64,000 bases of DNA from NCBI RefSeq assembly GCF_014633365.1, contig NC_068343.1, positions 31,651,307 through 31,715,306 on the forward strand, read 5' to 3'. The notes beneath the pieces are model-generated. The model had not been told where the DNA came from. It saw nothing but the letters and a program-made list of their open reading frames with translations, and searched no databases. Origin of the DNA: Diospyros lotus. Taxonomy: Eukaryota; Streptophyta; Magnoliopsida; Ericales; Ebenaceae. The position numbers were made by a program, and so were the translations under genes. Shown piece after piece: positions 1 to 10,485 of this stretch. Position 1 is the stretch's first letter. Each line of letters begins with the position of its first letter.

Positions 1-344
1 TTGGTTTACTTGAGAACTAAGAGGGTATATCTTTGATTTCTTGGGTAGGGAAATTCTCGGCAGTTCTGGGTATAAGGCTGGTGAGTGTGTTGATGCATAT
101 AATGCTTTAAAGTTTCATTCAAGATAGTGAAGATAAAATGCCTTGGGCAGTCTGGATGTAGTTCTTGTTAAAAGACCGAACCAGGATAAATTCTTGGTGT
201 TCTTGCTTCTTGATTTGTGTTCTTATTTTCTGAGTTTTTCGTTAATCTTGTGTGTGTCATCAAGGTGAATAATTTTGAGAGAGGTTTTCGTTGTGAGTGA
301 GAGTGTTATTGAGAGTTAGATAGCTGCGGGATTATTCCAACATA
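1..344. other. Unassigned sequence at window edge
   Basis: I found no long reading frame, splice-framed exon or recognisable domain here. It precedes a gypsy RT fragment and is probably more retrotransposon or intron sequence of the CLPTM1 gene, but nothing in it proves either. Confidence 0.4.
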
Positions 345-985
345 GAGGGTGCCTCCTCTAATGACATGTCCAAGAAAGTGCACCTCTTGGAAAATGAGCA
401 TCTCTCTGCTTTTTCATATAGTTTGTTGTCTCACAACACTTTGAACCCCACCTGATGATGTCCCTCATGCTCCTTTTGGGTGTTGTTGTAGATAACAATA
501 TCATCAACATAGATCGCCATAAATTGGTCTACGTAGGGAAGGAAAGTCTTGTTCATGAAGGTGTAAAAAGTGGTTGGTGTTGGTCAGCTCCACGAGAATG
601 ACTAACCACTTGTAAGCTCAATAGTCCACACCTTGTAACAAAAGTGACCTCGCTCTCATCTCCTAGCAATCGTATCTAATGGTAGGTTAATTGAAGTTTT
701 GTTTATAAAAAGTACTTTGTTTTTCGCAATTTGTCAAACAAGTTATCTATCAACGAAAGAGCCAAAGTGACCCATCCTACTTCTAAAAGAGCAGCACCCC
801 AACCATTTTGAACGGTCAGATATGTTGTACCTCAAGTAAGCCCTTAAGTTGCCTTCATAACTCTACTAATTTTGGTGGCACCATCTTGTAAGGTGTCATG
901 GTAGGTGGCTTTGCTCTTGGGTCGAGCTCAATTCTATGATTCACCTCCCTCCTAGGTGGTGGTTCAATAGAATAAGTAAACGCCA
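345..985 (-). pseudogene. Ty3/gypsy reverse transcriptase fragment
   Basis: Read on the minus strand, this piece starts with the typical gypsy RT entry region (HRIELDPRAKPPTMTPYKM, then a QLKGLLE-like stretch). It continues to FMNKTFLPYVDQFMAIYVDD, where YVDD is the catalytic motif, and then EVHFLGHVIRGG. The frame is broken by stops and shifts, and the palm between about 600 and 780 is badly decayed. It differs from element A next to it, which has FFDDILIYS at the same motif, so it is another and probably older gypsy copy that A landed in or beside. No LTR of its own is visible. Confidence 0.75.
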
Positions 986-1039
986 ATTCCTTTCAACACA
1001 CCTCTCTTAGCCCTTGTCAAAAAATGTTTTGGATTGTAA

Positions 1040-1646
1040 TCTTTTCCATATGTACATGGTTCATTTTTAACTAAGGGTTCTCGTTATTCCTCCAATTCAT
1101 CTTTGATTTCTGGTAGCTGTAGGCTCGTGGGTGCCTTTGGTTCGATGGATCTCTTAAGTAAAGAAACATGGAACACGGGATGCACCTGTATCCCTTCGGG
1201 TAGCTTTAGTTTGTAAGCTGCCTTCCCTACCTTAGCCTATATGACATAGGGCCCAAAGTACTTGGGGTTGAGCTTGGATATCGGTGTGGATGTGAGGGAC
1301 TATTGCATAAATCTCTTCACCTTTTAAAACACCTTGTCTCTTACTTCAAATTCTCTGTCACTCCTTCTATCTACCCCCTACTTCATCCCGTTTTGGGCAT
1401 TAGTTAGCTCTCTTTTAAGGATAGAGAGCATTTCTTTTCTCTACTATAAGTAGTGCTCCACTGTCGTCAAGTTAGATGATCCACTTGCTATAGTTGGTAG
1501 GAGGGGTGGCTTGAACCCAAACACTGCTTCAAAGGGGCTCCTCTTGATTGCACTATGGAAATAGGAGTTATACTACCATTGGGCCAATGGTAACTATCTG
1601 TTCCAGCTCCTTGGTTTGGTGAAGCACATGCACCTCAAATAGTTCT
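1040..1646 (-). pseudogene. Element A integrase C-terminal part (GPY module)
   Basis: The minus strand reads YFGPYVI, one stop, then [20 protein letters not shown] followed by VFHVSLLKR. This is the standard C-terminal module after a gypsy integrase core, with the GPY/F motif. A frame break separates it from the core upstream (1647-2072), and it fades out near 1040 with no polypurine tract or LTR after it. Confidence 0.7.
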
Positions 1647-2345
1647 CTAGGCATAATTTACCCTCTCCATTTGGCCATCGGATTGAGGGTGGTAAGCGGT
1701 TGAAAGGTGCAACCCTACTCCCAACTTCTTGAATAATTCCTGGCAAAAATTGCTGGTGAAGATCTTATCCCTATCGGACACAATTGTTTTTGGAACTCCA
1801 TGCAACTTAATCACTGAATCTAGGAACACCTTGACCATTTCTTGTGCCGAGAAGGGGTGTGTTAGGCTGAGGAAGTGCCCAAATTTTGTCAATCTGTCAA
1901 CAACTACTAATATCACATCCTTCCCTTCAGACTTGGGTAGGCCCTCCAGGAAATCCTTGGAGATACCTTCCCATGCTTGCTCCGGCACTTCCAAGGGTTG
2001 CAATAGGCCATGGTATGGCACTTGCTCGTGTTTGCACCGTTGACATGTTTCACAGGCTAGTACAAATTCCACTACATCCTTCCTTTGCCTCGGTTAAAAG
2101 AACAGTTGCCTTATCTTGTGGTAGGTGGCCCGAATACCTAAGTGACCCCCTAGGGGTGAGCAGTGCAGGGACTTCAAAATCTTCTCCTTCAACTCCTTGT
2201 CATCTCCTATCACTAAACACCCTTGAAATCTGATGAGACCATTTGATAGGGAGTAGCGCTTTTCCTCCCTCGTTTGTATTGCCAATTTGGTTAAGAGCGA
2301 TTGCACCCAATTTGTGTTTTCATAACTCTTCTTCACCTCCTTCAC
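1647..2345 (-). pseudogene. Element A integrase: zinc-binding domain and catalytic core
   Basis: Two adjacent minus-strand frames form the integrase. The first (2345-2094) holds the two His of the HHCC finger in LHCSPLGGHLGIRATYHK. After a short break the second frame (2072-1647) supplies the Cys pair in CETCQRCKHEQ, then the core with Asp in SKDFLEGLPKS, Asp in VSDRDKIFTS and Glu in DGQMERVN. All three acidic catalytic residues are present. The frame stops just after ERVN, so the protein is cut short. Element C carries the same region with damaged residues. Confidence 0.85.
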
Positions 2346-2735
2346 CTACTCCGGCACTACTACAGTGATCCCGTAACATTGGCCCTCATTTTCCTTGACT
2401 TCCCTCCTGGACAGTGCATCTGCTACTACATTCTCTTCACCTTTTCGATAGAGAAAAACCTTAGGCTTTCATGATCTATCTTGATATAAACAGATTGCAC
2501 TATAAATAGTGTCTCCATTTATCCACAGCCTTCAACACGGCTAGCAACTCTTTGTCGTATATGCTTCATCCATGGTGTTTAGGCCCCAAAGCTTGGCTGA
2601 TGTAAGCGATATGCCTTACTTCTTGCGTTAGGACCGCCCCAATTCCCTTTTCACACGTGTCTATCTCCACCACAAATTGTTTGTTGAAGTCTGGCAGGGC
2701 GAACACAGGGGCTTGTGTCAGGGCATTCTTTAGAG
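2346..2735 (-). pseudogene. Element A RNase H region
   Basis: The minus strand encodes a decayed gypsy RNase H domain. Visible are the entry (ALTQAPVFALPDFNKQFVVE), a catalytic-Asp segment EIDTCEKGIGAVL, the Glu-containing KELLAVLKAVDKWRHYL, and the final DALSRRE-like end just before the integrase. Several stop codons interrupt it. Confidence 0.7.
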
Positions 2736-3460
2736 TTAAGAATGCTGTTTCTGCTTGGGGTTCCTAATAAATCCTTCTTTCTTGAGCAAGTCTGTCAGGG
2801 GCCGGCTGATCAATCCATAGTGTCTTATGAACTTGCGATAGTAGCCTGTTAATCCCAAGAATCCCCTTAATTCTCTCACTATCCGGGGTTTAGGCCACTC
2901 CATCATTGTTGTGACCTTGCTGGGATTGGTTTTGATGACTCCTCCTGATATGATGTGTCCCAAGTAGCCCACCTCATCTTTGGCAAAGATACATTTGGAT
3001 AGCTTGACATACAAATGGTTAGCTTTAAGGACCTCAAATGCGGTTTTAAGATGGTTTAGGTGTTGGTCCAGGTTTGGGCTGTATATGAGAATATCGTCAA
3101 AGAAAACTAGGATGAATTTTCGGAGGTAAGGAGCAAATATTTGGTTCATAAGGGTTTGAAAGGTGGTTGGAGCATTTGTCAGCCCAAAGGGCACAACAAC
3201 AAATTCATAAAGGCTCTGGTGAGTGCAAAATGCAGTTTTTGGGATGTTTGTGGGTTTTATTCGGATTTGATGGTATCCGGACCTCAAATCAAGTTTAGAA
3301 AAGACCTTGGCTCTGGCCAATTCATCAAGTAAGTCATCAATGAGGGGAATGAGAAATTTGTTTTTGATGGTGTGTGAGTTGAGTTGGCGATAGTCAATAC
3401 AAAATCTTCAAATCCCATCTTTTTTTTTTTTTACCAATAAAATAGGGGATGCGAATGAAC
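2736..3460 (-). pseudogene. Element A reverse transcriptase
   Basis: The 194-residue open part (3320-2736) contains the gypsy RT signatures in order: [37 protein letters not shown], the catalytic FFDDILIYS (F/YxDD box), [17 protein letters not shown] and [17 protein letters not shown]. The N-terminal part (3460-3321) is present but broken. It includes a homopolymer run of about 13 T at 3420-3433 that shifts the frame. Element C lacks this whole domain. Confidence 0.88.
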
Positions 3461-3723
3461 TTTGGCTAGGTTGTATGAATGAAGTGGCTAGCATGCTAGA
3501 GATTTGTTTTTCAATCTTTGCCTTTTGTGTAGGTGAGTATCGATAGGCTCTAATATTAACTGGAGTGGTATGAGGTTAAGGGGTATAGCGTGATCCAATG
3601 GCCTTTTGGGAGGTAAGGAATTAGGTTCTTGGAATAGGTCCTTAAAGTTTTCCATCAGTATATGCAAGCTATCTAAAGTAGTAATTACCTCATGATGGGT
3701 GGCGTGGGATTCTTCCCTCTCCT

Positions 3724-4574
3724 CTAATATGTACTTAGCTGGTCTGATTCTCCTCCCTCAATAGCATGTATTGAATAGAGCTGGGATATTTGCCCTCTTT
3801 TCTTTACCAGCAACTTTTGTAGCTTGTCTCCCTTGATCATTTTGCACTCCCCTTGTTTCAGACTTCCCACTAACGTTAACCATTTGCAGCCCAATTCCAC
3901 TGTTACTTCCAGCTTGTTAAAGTCAAAGGTTAATGGGCTAACTGTTCTCATCCAATCCACACCAAGCACAACCTCACAGCCCCCCAGCTCTAGGATCCTC
4001 AAATCAGCCTTGAATTCGTTTCCTTGCATCACCCAAGTGAAACCTGCACACTTGCAGTGGCTATACATTTTGTGTCCACTGGCCACGGTCACTGATAGAG
4101 GGTTAGTATGGGTTAACTTACATCCCAATTCTTTGGTTGCAGCTTCATTGAGGAAGCTATGGGTACTACCACTGTCTATTAGTACCATGAGCTTCTTCTT
4201 CCCCACTTGGCCCTTGACTTTAATTATCTTCCTTGTAGGTCCCCCTTTTAAGGTGTGGAAGGAAATCTCCCCACCTTCCGTTCCTTGTTCTTCCTCTAGC
4301 ACTTCTGATTGTGGTTCCTCCTCCTTCCCATCTTCTTCTTCCTCCTTATCCAACTCTTCTTCTTCATCTCCTTCTCCTCTCATATCAAACAATTGTCTCC
4401 TACATTGATGCCCTTGGCTATATTTCTCCTCGCACTTGAAACATAAACCCAACATTCTCCTTTAATCCATGGTGGTGCTCTTGTTTGCCCCCGCATTGGA
4501 TTCTCCTTTTTGCCCTCCTGGAGTGACTACGGGCACCATAGCCTTCGAAGTTCCCCCACTAAAGTCCCCTCTAA
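3724..4574 (-). pseudogene. Element A gag zinc knuckle and aspartic protease
   Basis: The minus strand encodes a CCHC zinc knuckle, CFKCEEKYSQGHQC, where the nucleocapsid would bind RNA. An acidic Glu-rich linker follows, then the retropepsin domain with the active-site triplet in LMVLIDSGSTHSFL and a second typical element, VVLGVDWM. The open frame is 243 residues. Just upstream (4480-4574) the gag continues out of frame with an in-frame stop. The protease active site is intact, unlike the copy in element C. Confidence 0.85.
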
Positions 4575-5351
4575 TGTGAACCCCACGAAGGAAGGTGAGA
4601 CCCAACGCTCAATAATGGTTCCTTTGCCAAGGATCGTTCTAAAACAGATTCATAATAAAGAAAACAAAGGACCTTGACCCGTTATCTATAAAGAGATAAG
4701 AACCAAAGGTATAAGAAGGTAGGGTTGACGCCACACTTAAGATAGATGAAAAGGGTTGTGAGTGATAAGTCAAGAATGAACGCTACAAGATGAAATCTTG
4801 ATAAGTTCAAGGTAGTTCATTGAAGAACCAAAGAGAGAAACTCTCACTAATAATATTGTCAAAAACTGAATTCCTCTTGGGTTACATTGGCTTATATAGC
4901 TGAACACAAATCCTAAACTAGAAGGAAGTAAATCAAATCCTAGGCATAGTAGGAATTGATTACAAGAAGGAAATAGCATAATCTAGTAATAAACGAATAA
5001 GAATGATCTAAAATAGGAAAGATAAACAAAGTAGGAAATAAGGGAAGTGGTCAAATATTCAACCATTCCTTTTCATGAGCTGGATCTTATCAATCAGTCA
5101 TCCCTCAAATCTTGTAAATCTTGTCAATCAATCAATCAGCCCTAAATCTTGCAATCTTATCAATCAATCTATCAATCTCAAATCCTGTCAATCAATCAAC
5201 CAATCAATCAATCAACCCCAAATCTTGCAATCTTGCAAATCTTTTCAATCAATCAATCATTCAATCTATCAACCCCAAATCTTGTAATCTTGTTATTAGG
5301 CCTCCATGAATGCTCAACAGATCTTGTGAGGCTTTAGCAACCCGATTCACA
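4575..5351 (-). mobile_element. Probable solo LTR inside element A gag
   Basis: This 777-bp block interrupts A's gag, whose coding resumes on both sides. It begins TGTGAA and ends TTCACA, a 6-bp terminal inverted repeat of TG...CA form as in LTRs. On the minus strand a TATA-like GCTATATAAGCC lies near 4892-4903. No clean 5-bp target duplication is visible at these ends; a CCCTCT repeat at 4567-4572 and 5355-5360 is an alternative boundary. A CAATCAAT-rich tandem tract fills 5090-5290. Confidence 0.5.
5090..5290. repeat. CAATCAAT low-complexity tandem tract
   Basis: Irregular repeats of CAATCAATCAATC alternate with CAAATCTTG(CA/T)AATCTTG. The open frames across it translate to Asn-Gln-Ser-Ile repeats and are artefacts of the repeat, not genes. 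Confidence 0.85.
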
Positions 5352-5817
5352 TCACCCTCTCGTAGGAAATGACCTAACCACGGTCTTGTTTCTTTTGAAA
5401 ATGGCTTCAAGCGTCAGTTCTTGTAGCCTTGCCTTCTCTGTCGCTTGCCTCATTGTGGTTGGCATCATCATCTTCACCATCGATTTTAACTCGTCCTTGA
5501 GGTTGTTGATAAAACTAGATACGAAGTATTGATTGATTAGAGTGGGCTGAGCACTCCACATTAGCGATCCCAATTCCTCAAACTTCTCCTGATACTCTGT
5601 CATAGTACCCTCTTGCCTCAACTTATTAAAGTCGTCAATTACGTCGGCCATATTTCTTTCCCTGAATTTGACACATATCTCCTCTGCAAAGTCTATCCAT
5701 CTCACCCCTGTACCCTTGGATTTGGACTATCCTTGGTACCAACAATCGGCCACATCGTTAAGATATGCCGAAGCTAGCATGATCCACTGGTTCTCAGGGA
5801 TACTATAGAATTGGAAG
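5352..5817 (-). pseudogene. Element A gag, middle part
   Basis: The 117-residue open frame (5705-5352) is the retrotransposon gag capsid region: RWIDFAEEICVKFRERNMAD, TEYQEKFEELGSLMW, NNLKDELKSMVKMMMP and EKARLQELTLEAIFKRNK. Upstream to 5817 the same gag continues with stops (FQFYSIPENQW, then LNDVADCWYQG). The matching region of element C (10000-10300) is clearly homologous. The frame is cut at 5818 by the hAT-type insertion and at 5351 by the probable solo LTR. Confidence 0.85.
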
Positions 5818-6711
5818 AAGTGAACTAAAACGCGGCCTAGGTGGCGCTGAGGCGCTAGGTGGCCGTGATTATGGCCAAATCAGCCACCTTAGGTGCCGGC
5901 CTGGCTAATTGGTACCGAGCAGCGCCTAGGCGGCCAAGGCGGATGCTTAGCCGCGTGAACCGCCTGGCCAAATCGGCCGCCTGGGCCGCGTGAATGGATT
6001 AGTATAAATTTATTAGGGTTTTGTTTTCCCTTACTCGTTACCCCTTCTCTCTCGCGCGCACCGCCACTGACAGTCTGTTGCAGAGTCGTCGTCGCCTCTC
6101 TTGTGCTTGCACGCCACCACCATCTCTTGTAGTTACAGAGTCGTCGCTGCCACCGTCTCGTGCTTGCACACCATCGCCTCTCTCGTGCTTGCTCGCACAT
6201 CTTCCTCACTTACCCTCCACCTCCTCTGGTAAGCAGTAAGCTGCTGCTTGCTGTTGCCTCTCTCGTGCTTGCACGCCGCTACTGTCTCTTGCGTTGCTGG
6301 TTCTCGATCTTCTTCCTCCGCCGAGTGTTTTTGTTGCAGCTGCTTGCTGTTGCTGTTGGTTGTAATTTGTTGCTTGCATTCTTCTTCCTCCGCCAAGTGT
6401 TGTATTTTGTTATTGTTGTATTTTGTTATTATGTCTTTATTTGATTATATTATTTCTAATGCCTATAAGTTGTGTTTCACAAAGTCAAGAGTCTAAACCC
6501 TAAATTTAATAATCTATATTAATATTTCATAATCTTTGTTTAATTTATATGTGTATTTGGGATAATATGAATTTTAATTTGTATGTACATTTCAAATAAT
6601 ATGAATTTTAATTTAAAAAATAGTAATTTTTCTAGGCCCCGCCTAGTCCCTGCCTAGGCGCTAGGCGCCAGCCTGGCGCCCGACTAGCGCCTAGCGCGTT
6701 TTAGAACACTG
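5818..6711. mobile_element. Non-autonomous hAT-type DNA transposon
   Basis: An 894-bp insert splits element A gag. It is flanked by a perfect 8-bp direct repeat ATTGGAAG (5810-5817 and 6712-6719), the target duplication size of hAT elements. The ends are imperfect inverted repeats: AAGTGAACTAAAACGCG at the left, and CAGTGTTCTAAAACGCG as the reverse complement of the right end. Both subterminal regions are rich in CCTAGGCGCTAGGCG. No transposase is encoded. The core carries tandem CTCTCGTGCTTGCACGCC-like copies (6080-6280) that give false open frames on both strands. An unknown captured gene piece is possible. Confidence 0.85.
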
Positions 6712-7159
6712 ATTGGAAGTGCCTCTCACACCTTTGGATTCACCATCTTGGTTTAGATCCTTGAAACAGAGGTATCTCTAGTCTTGGTGTAGGCCCTTGA
6801 TTAGTTCTAGGGGAATTCAAATCCCTTACCTGATCGCAGGTCTCCTTCGTGTGTACATTATCAACCTCCCTTGCTCCTTGAGGCCTCAGAAGTATCCCTT
6901 GTCCCGAAGTCCTCGTCTCTTGAGGGAGTGCGGATAGCATGTTGATCACACTGCTGATCTGCTGATCCATCGACTCTTTTTGTTTGGCCAATTCTCTCAA
7001 CATGCCTTCTCGGGAAGCTGCCATGTCCTCCCGCAACTCCTCCCGAATGGATCGGACCTCGTCACTACTCTGTGTCATTGCTTCCAACTTCTGCATCAGT
7101 CCATACTCCATCGCCTCCATCCGATTTTCTAGTTGCTTCATTCGTGTACCCTTGACCAT
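6712..7159 (-). pseudogene. Element A gag, N-terminal part
   Basis: The minus-strand frame (7159-6740) opens with MVKGTRMKQLENRMEAMEYG and is predicted to form a coiled coil (heptad-rich, charged). It ends in TPRLEIPLFQGSKPRW, the usual motif just before the gag capsid fold, and is cut there by the hAT insertion. The start sits shortly downstream of the primer site and LTR. Element C has the same N-terminus (from about 9459) with its ATG changed to ATA. Confidence 0.8.
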
Positions 7160-7228
7160 TTTGAATTATGTTGTCCAAGCTTCCTCCGATGACCAAACAC
7201 TACTTTGGGATCATAGCCTAGGACCATC

Positions 7229-7243
7229 GGCTCTGATACCAAT
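7229..7243 (-). other. Primer binding site of element A
   Basis: The reverse complement reads ATTGGTATCAGAGCC, complementary to the 3' end of initiator-Met tRNA, and directly abuts the LTR end at 7244. Confidence 0.9.
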
Positions 7244-7551
7244 TGACAAGTCTCTCAATCAAGATTTGAATTTCCAAGCTATAAGAGAGTTAAGAGAGAG
7301 AGAAATGGAGGGAAAAGAGAGGTAGAATTTGGAGGGAGAATTAAAAGAATAGATTGGAGGGAAAGAATTCAATATTATTTATGTGAATGAATTCCCATCC
7401 TCAAGCATCTAAGCCTTTTATAGGCCATGCCTAGGCAGTTACAGCCTTCATGTGAGGGTATAACAGTCCTCACAATATCACTGACTCCGATAGCTACAAG
7501 CCTACTTTTGAAAGTTTAAAAAATTACAAATGGGACCCTTAGGTCGTGACA
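7244..7551 (-). mobile_element. LTR of element A
   Basis: This 308-bp LTR starts (minus strand) TGTCACGACCTAAGGG and ends GAGACTTGTCA next to the primer site. A TATA-like GCCTATAAAAGGC lies near 7416. Start, end and the segment GAGGATGGGAATTCAT are shared with the LTRs of element C. Confidence 0.85.
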
Positions 7552-7884
7552 CATGGGTTTTAAGATAAGACTCTCAAAATCATAAAAACATAGTTTGAAC
7601 CTAGATAAAAATAACATGACCAGAAAGTCTGCGAAAATAATAAACCTTTGTTGGGGTGGCATATGATAGGCTGCTTGATTTGGTAATGTTGCTCCTGAAA
7701 TCAGGTCAATAGCATGTTGTACACCTTGCATTGGGGGTAACACTATAGGCAACTCTTCTGTAACAAGCTCTTGAAAACCAGCCAAAATAAAAGCTATAAC
7801 TGATTGGCCTTCACCCCAGTAAATTGGGGAAGTTTGTAGCTTTAATGGGTTGGCATCTTTTTGTCGATGATTCATTCCTATAAC
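7552..7884 (-). pseudogene. Gypsy protease/RT junction fragment, inverted
   Basis: On the minus strand 7884-7640 reads EELPIVLPPMQGVQHAIDL then NQAAYHMPPQQ, the start of a gypsy RT. Upstream of it is a decayed protease-RT linker. The remainder to 7552 shows no known motif. It lies head to head with the + strand RNase H of remnant B, which starts at 7885, so either the two halves of one element were inverted or two copies were joined. Confidence 0.65.
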
Positions 7885-9023
7885 AGATTGCCTCAAAGGA
7901 ACTGAGTTTTTGTGGACAACTCAAGCAGAAAAGGCCTTCAATCAAATCAAAATAGCCATGACCCAAGCTCTTGTCCTAGTTCTACCAGATTTCAACAAGT
8001 CATTTGTTGTTGAGTGTAATGCATCCCACTTGGGAATGGGGGCTGTTCTCAGTCAATAAAACAGACCAGTGGCTTTTTTCAACGAGAGGGTCTTTGAATC
8101 TAGCCAATGCTATTAAGCCTATGACCTAGAGTACTATGCCTTGTTTTGTGCTCTACACCATTGGCAACACTACTTGCTGCATCAGGATTTTGTTGTCTAT
8201 GCGGATCATGAGGCTCTTCGGTACCTTAACTCTCAAAAGAAGCTGATCCCAAGACATAGATTCTGGAGTTCTTTCCTTCAACAGTTTACTTTCACTCTCA
8301 AGTACAAATGTAGTGCATCAAATAGAGTGGCAGATGCACTCAGTGGAAGATCTTTCTTGTTGACAACTTTACACACTCTAGTTATTGGCTTTGAAAAACT
8401 GAGGGGTCAATACATGAGTGGTCTTTTTTTCAGCCATATAATTAGTGACTTACAAAGTTCAACTGTAGTAGCAACTTCTCACCTGTTTCTTATACATGAT
8501 GGATTTTTGTTTCGTGGGAACCAATTGTGCATACTCTTAAGGGTCTTTGAGAGAGCAAATTATAAGGGGAGCTGCATGGTGGTGGTTTAGGAGGGCAGTT
8601 TGGGAGTGACAAGACTTTGGCTATGGTCGTAGAACGTTATTATTGGCAAATAATGAGTCATGATGTTGAAAGGTTAGTGAAGCAATGCAGGGTCTGCCAA
8701 TATGCTAAAGGGAATTCAAAAAACACTGGATTATATACTCCATTACTAGTTGCTTCCTCTCCTTGGATTCATCTTAGCATGGATTTTTTGTTTGGACTTC
8801 CAAGGACAGCTAAAGGATATGATTCTATACTAGTTGTGGTTGACTGTTTTTCTAAAATGGCACACTTTATTCCTTGTTCTAGGACTGCTGATGCATCTCA
8901 TTCTCATGTGTCAGATAGAGATGTAAGGTTCATGGGCATTTTTGGCGTACTTTGTGGAGGAAATTGGGGACACAGTTGCAGTATTCTAGTACTTGTCAGC
9001 CACAAACGGATGGACAAACTGAA
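7885..9023 (+). pseudogene. Gypsy remnant B: RNase H and integrase N-terminal half
   Basis: The + strand encodes RNase H, starting LKGTEFLWTTQAEKAF and running through VVYADHEALRYLNS to RVADALSGR. Integrase follows: LVKQCRVCQYAKGNSK (Cys pair), then the core start LSMDFLFGLPRTAKGYDSIL with its first catalytic Asp. A deletion removes part of the core before the second Asp (HVSDRD). The frame reaches CHPQTDGQTE, with the catalytic Glu, and is then cut by element C. It continues at 13193. Several stops make it inactive. The sequence type differs from A and C. Confidence 0.8.
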
Positions 9024-9028
9024 GTGAC
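9024..9028. repeat. Target site duplication (left) of element C: GTGAC
   Basis: GTGAC here and at 13193-13197 flank element C exactly. Removing C and one copy rejoins the integrase frame of remnant B. Confidence 0.9.
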
Positions 9029-9315
9029 CTTTACGATCCAAGGGCAATCCTGAAAATTTTTGGTGTATTGGGATTAGCCAACTGTATTAATTAGTGTTTT
9101 ATTGTCAATTGTACCCCTTGGTTGTGTTGTTAACCGAAGGGAAGAGCCTATATAAGGCTAAGATGTATGAGGATGGGAATTCATGTGAGAACTAACATAA
9201 TTCTTTCCCTCTCAGATTCTCTCTTCTTTCAAATTCTCCATCCCAAAACTCTCTTCTCTTCCCTTAAAATTCTACAATTCCCAAATTGTTCGAGTTTCAT
9301 CTTAGAGACTTGATA
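9029..9315 (+). mobile_element. 5' LTR of element C
   Basis: This 287-bp LTR aligns along its whole length with 12877-13192. The terminal TG is mutated (CTTTACGATCC against TGTCAAGATCC). A TATA-like GAGCCTATATAAGGC lies near 9147. Confidence 0.9.
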
Positions 9316-9332
9316 TTTTGGTATTAGAGCCA
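9316..9332 (+). other. Primer binding site of element C
   Basis: TTTTGGTATTAGAGCC follows the LTR. It matches the Met-tRNA site with a C to T change. Confidence 0.8.
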
Positions 9333-9458
9333 GCGATCCCCAGCGTAGAATTGGCGTTGGCTACGGATAGGTGATGTAAATTAGGTCATGACAAAGTGTG
9401 ATCGGAGAGTGGAGTTGCGGATCTCCATTGATTGAAGTGGTGAGCGGTTACAGATTGT

Positions 9459-10485
9459 GATAGTGGAAGGAACGAGATTGAAGCAATTGGAATCGAGGAT
9501 GGAAGCATTGGAGTTCGGCATGACACAAACTCACGAAGCTGTCACTCAAAGCTGGGAAGATGTGATTGGCAATCAAGGAAGGAATGTGAGGATCTGATGG
9601 CCTCTCGGGAAAACATGTAGAGGGAATTGGAGAGGCATAGGGAAATGATGGAGTAATATAGACCAAGGCATTCTCCCTAAAACCCCGGGAGTGGTAGAGG
9701 AGGAAAATTTGCCTTATGAGGAGCCAAGAGATCAGGTAAGAGAATTATCCTCCCCTAGTACTAATCACACCCCTATGCCGAGGTTAGAGATACTCTGTTC
9801 GACGGATCAAGCCTAGGTGGTGGATTTGCCAGTCTGAGCATTTTTTCCAGTTTTATAATGTGGCTGAACATCAAAGGATTTCCCTGGCCACAATCTATCT
9901 GAATGATATGGCTGATTCGTGGTTCCAAGGATGGTCCAGATCTAGAGGAAGGGAAACAAGATGGATTGATTTTGTAAAAGAGTTGTGCAAGTGTTTTGGG
10001 AGAGGAATATGGCTGATGTGATTGAGGAATTTAACAAACTTACTGGAGGAATTGGTAACTAACTATCAGGAGAAGTTTGAAGAATTAGGAGCTCTAGTGT
10101 GGAGTTCCCAACCCTTCCTTATAGATCAATATTTTGCGTCCAGTTTTATCATTGGCCTAAAGGATGAGTTGAGATCCATGGTAAAGATGATGATGCCAGC
10201 CATGATGAGTCAGGCGATAGAAAAGGCTAGGTTGCAGGAGTTAATGTTGGAAGCTATCTTTAATAGAAACAAGATTCTTGCCAAGGCTAGTTCCTTTTGT
10301 TAGCCATCCCACAGGAGGCAATTCCCAAGCCTTAGTGGCCGGATTGACTCTAGGTGTGCCTAAAGTAAACCCCAACCATCTTGCTAACAAAACTACTACC
10401 ATGGAACAAAGGAGCTTGATGGGCTTGTGCTACAGATGTGGGAAAAATATAGCCCTGGCCACTAGTGTAAGAGTCAGCTCTTGAA
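9459..10485 (+). pseudogene. Element C gag, decayed
   Basis: Several frames together give a gag. The N-terminus is VEGTRLKQLESRMEALEFG (ATG changed to ATA). Then come RISLATIYLNDMADSWFQGW, RWIDFVKELCKCF, the capsid region NYQEKFEELGALVWSSQPFL to MMMPAMMSQAIEKARLQEL (frame 10022-10303), and a damaged zinc knuckle, MGLCYRCGKN, whose distal His and Cys are out of frame. At least four frame breaks are present. Confidence 0.8.

Larger units (their letters stand above)
1000..7551 (-). mobile_element. Ty3/gypsy retrotransposon A, one LTR, 3' end missing
   Basis: On the minus strand the order is LTR (7551-7244), Met-tRNA primer site, gag, protease, RT, RNase H, integrase and GPY-type C-terminus, which is the Ty3/gypsy order. 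There is no second LTR where the 3' one should be (below about 1000), so the element was truncated or recombined. The gag is interrupted by a hAT-type transposon and a probable solo LTR. LTR and proteins resemble those of element C at 9029-13192, so A and C belong to one family. All coding parts carry stops or frameshifts, so it cannot be autonomous. Confidence 0.85.

Noticed and set aside
5075..5337. Three overlapping Asn-Gln-Ser-rich frames
   Set aside because: Produced by the CAATCAAT repeat tract; no protein feature.
6021..6496. Ser/Cys/Leu-rich frames that could be small secreted proteins
   Set aside because: They lie in the repeat core of the hAT-type insert, overlap on both strands and cross its tandem copies.
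7229..7243. tRNA-like sequences at TGGTATCAGAGCC sites
   Set aside because: These are primer binding sites complementary to a tRNA 3' end; no tRNA cloverleaf surrounds them.
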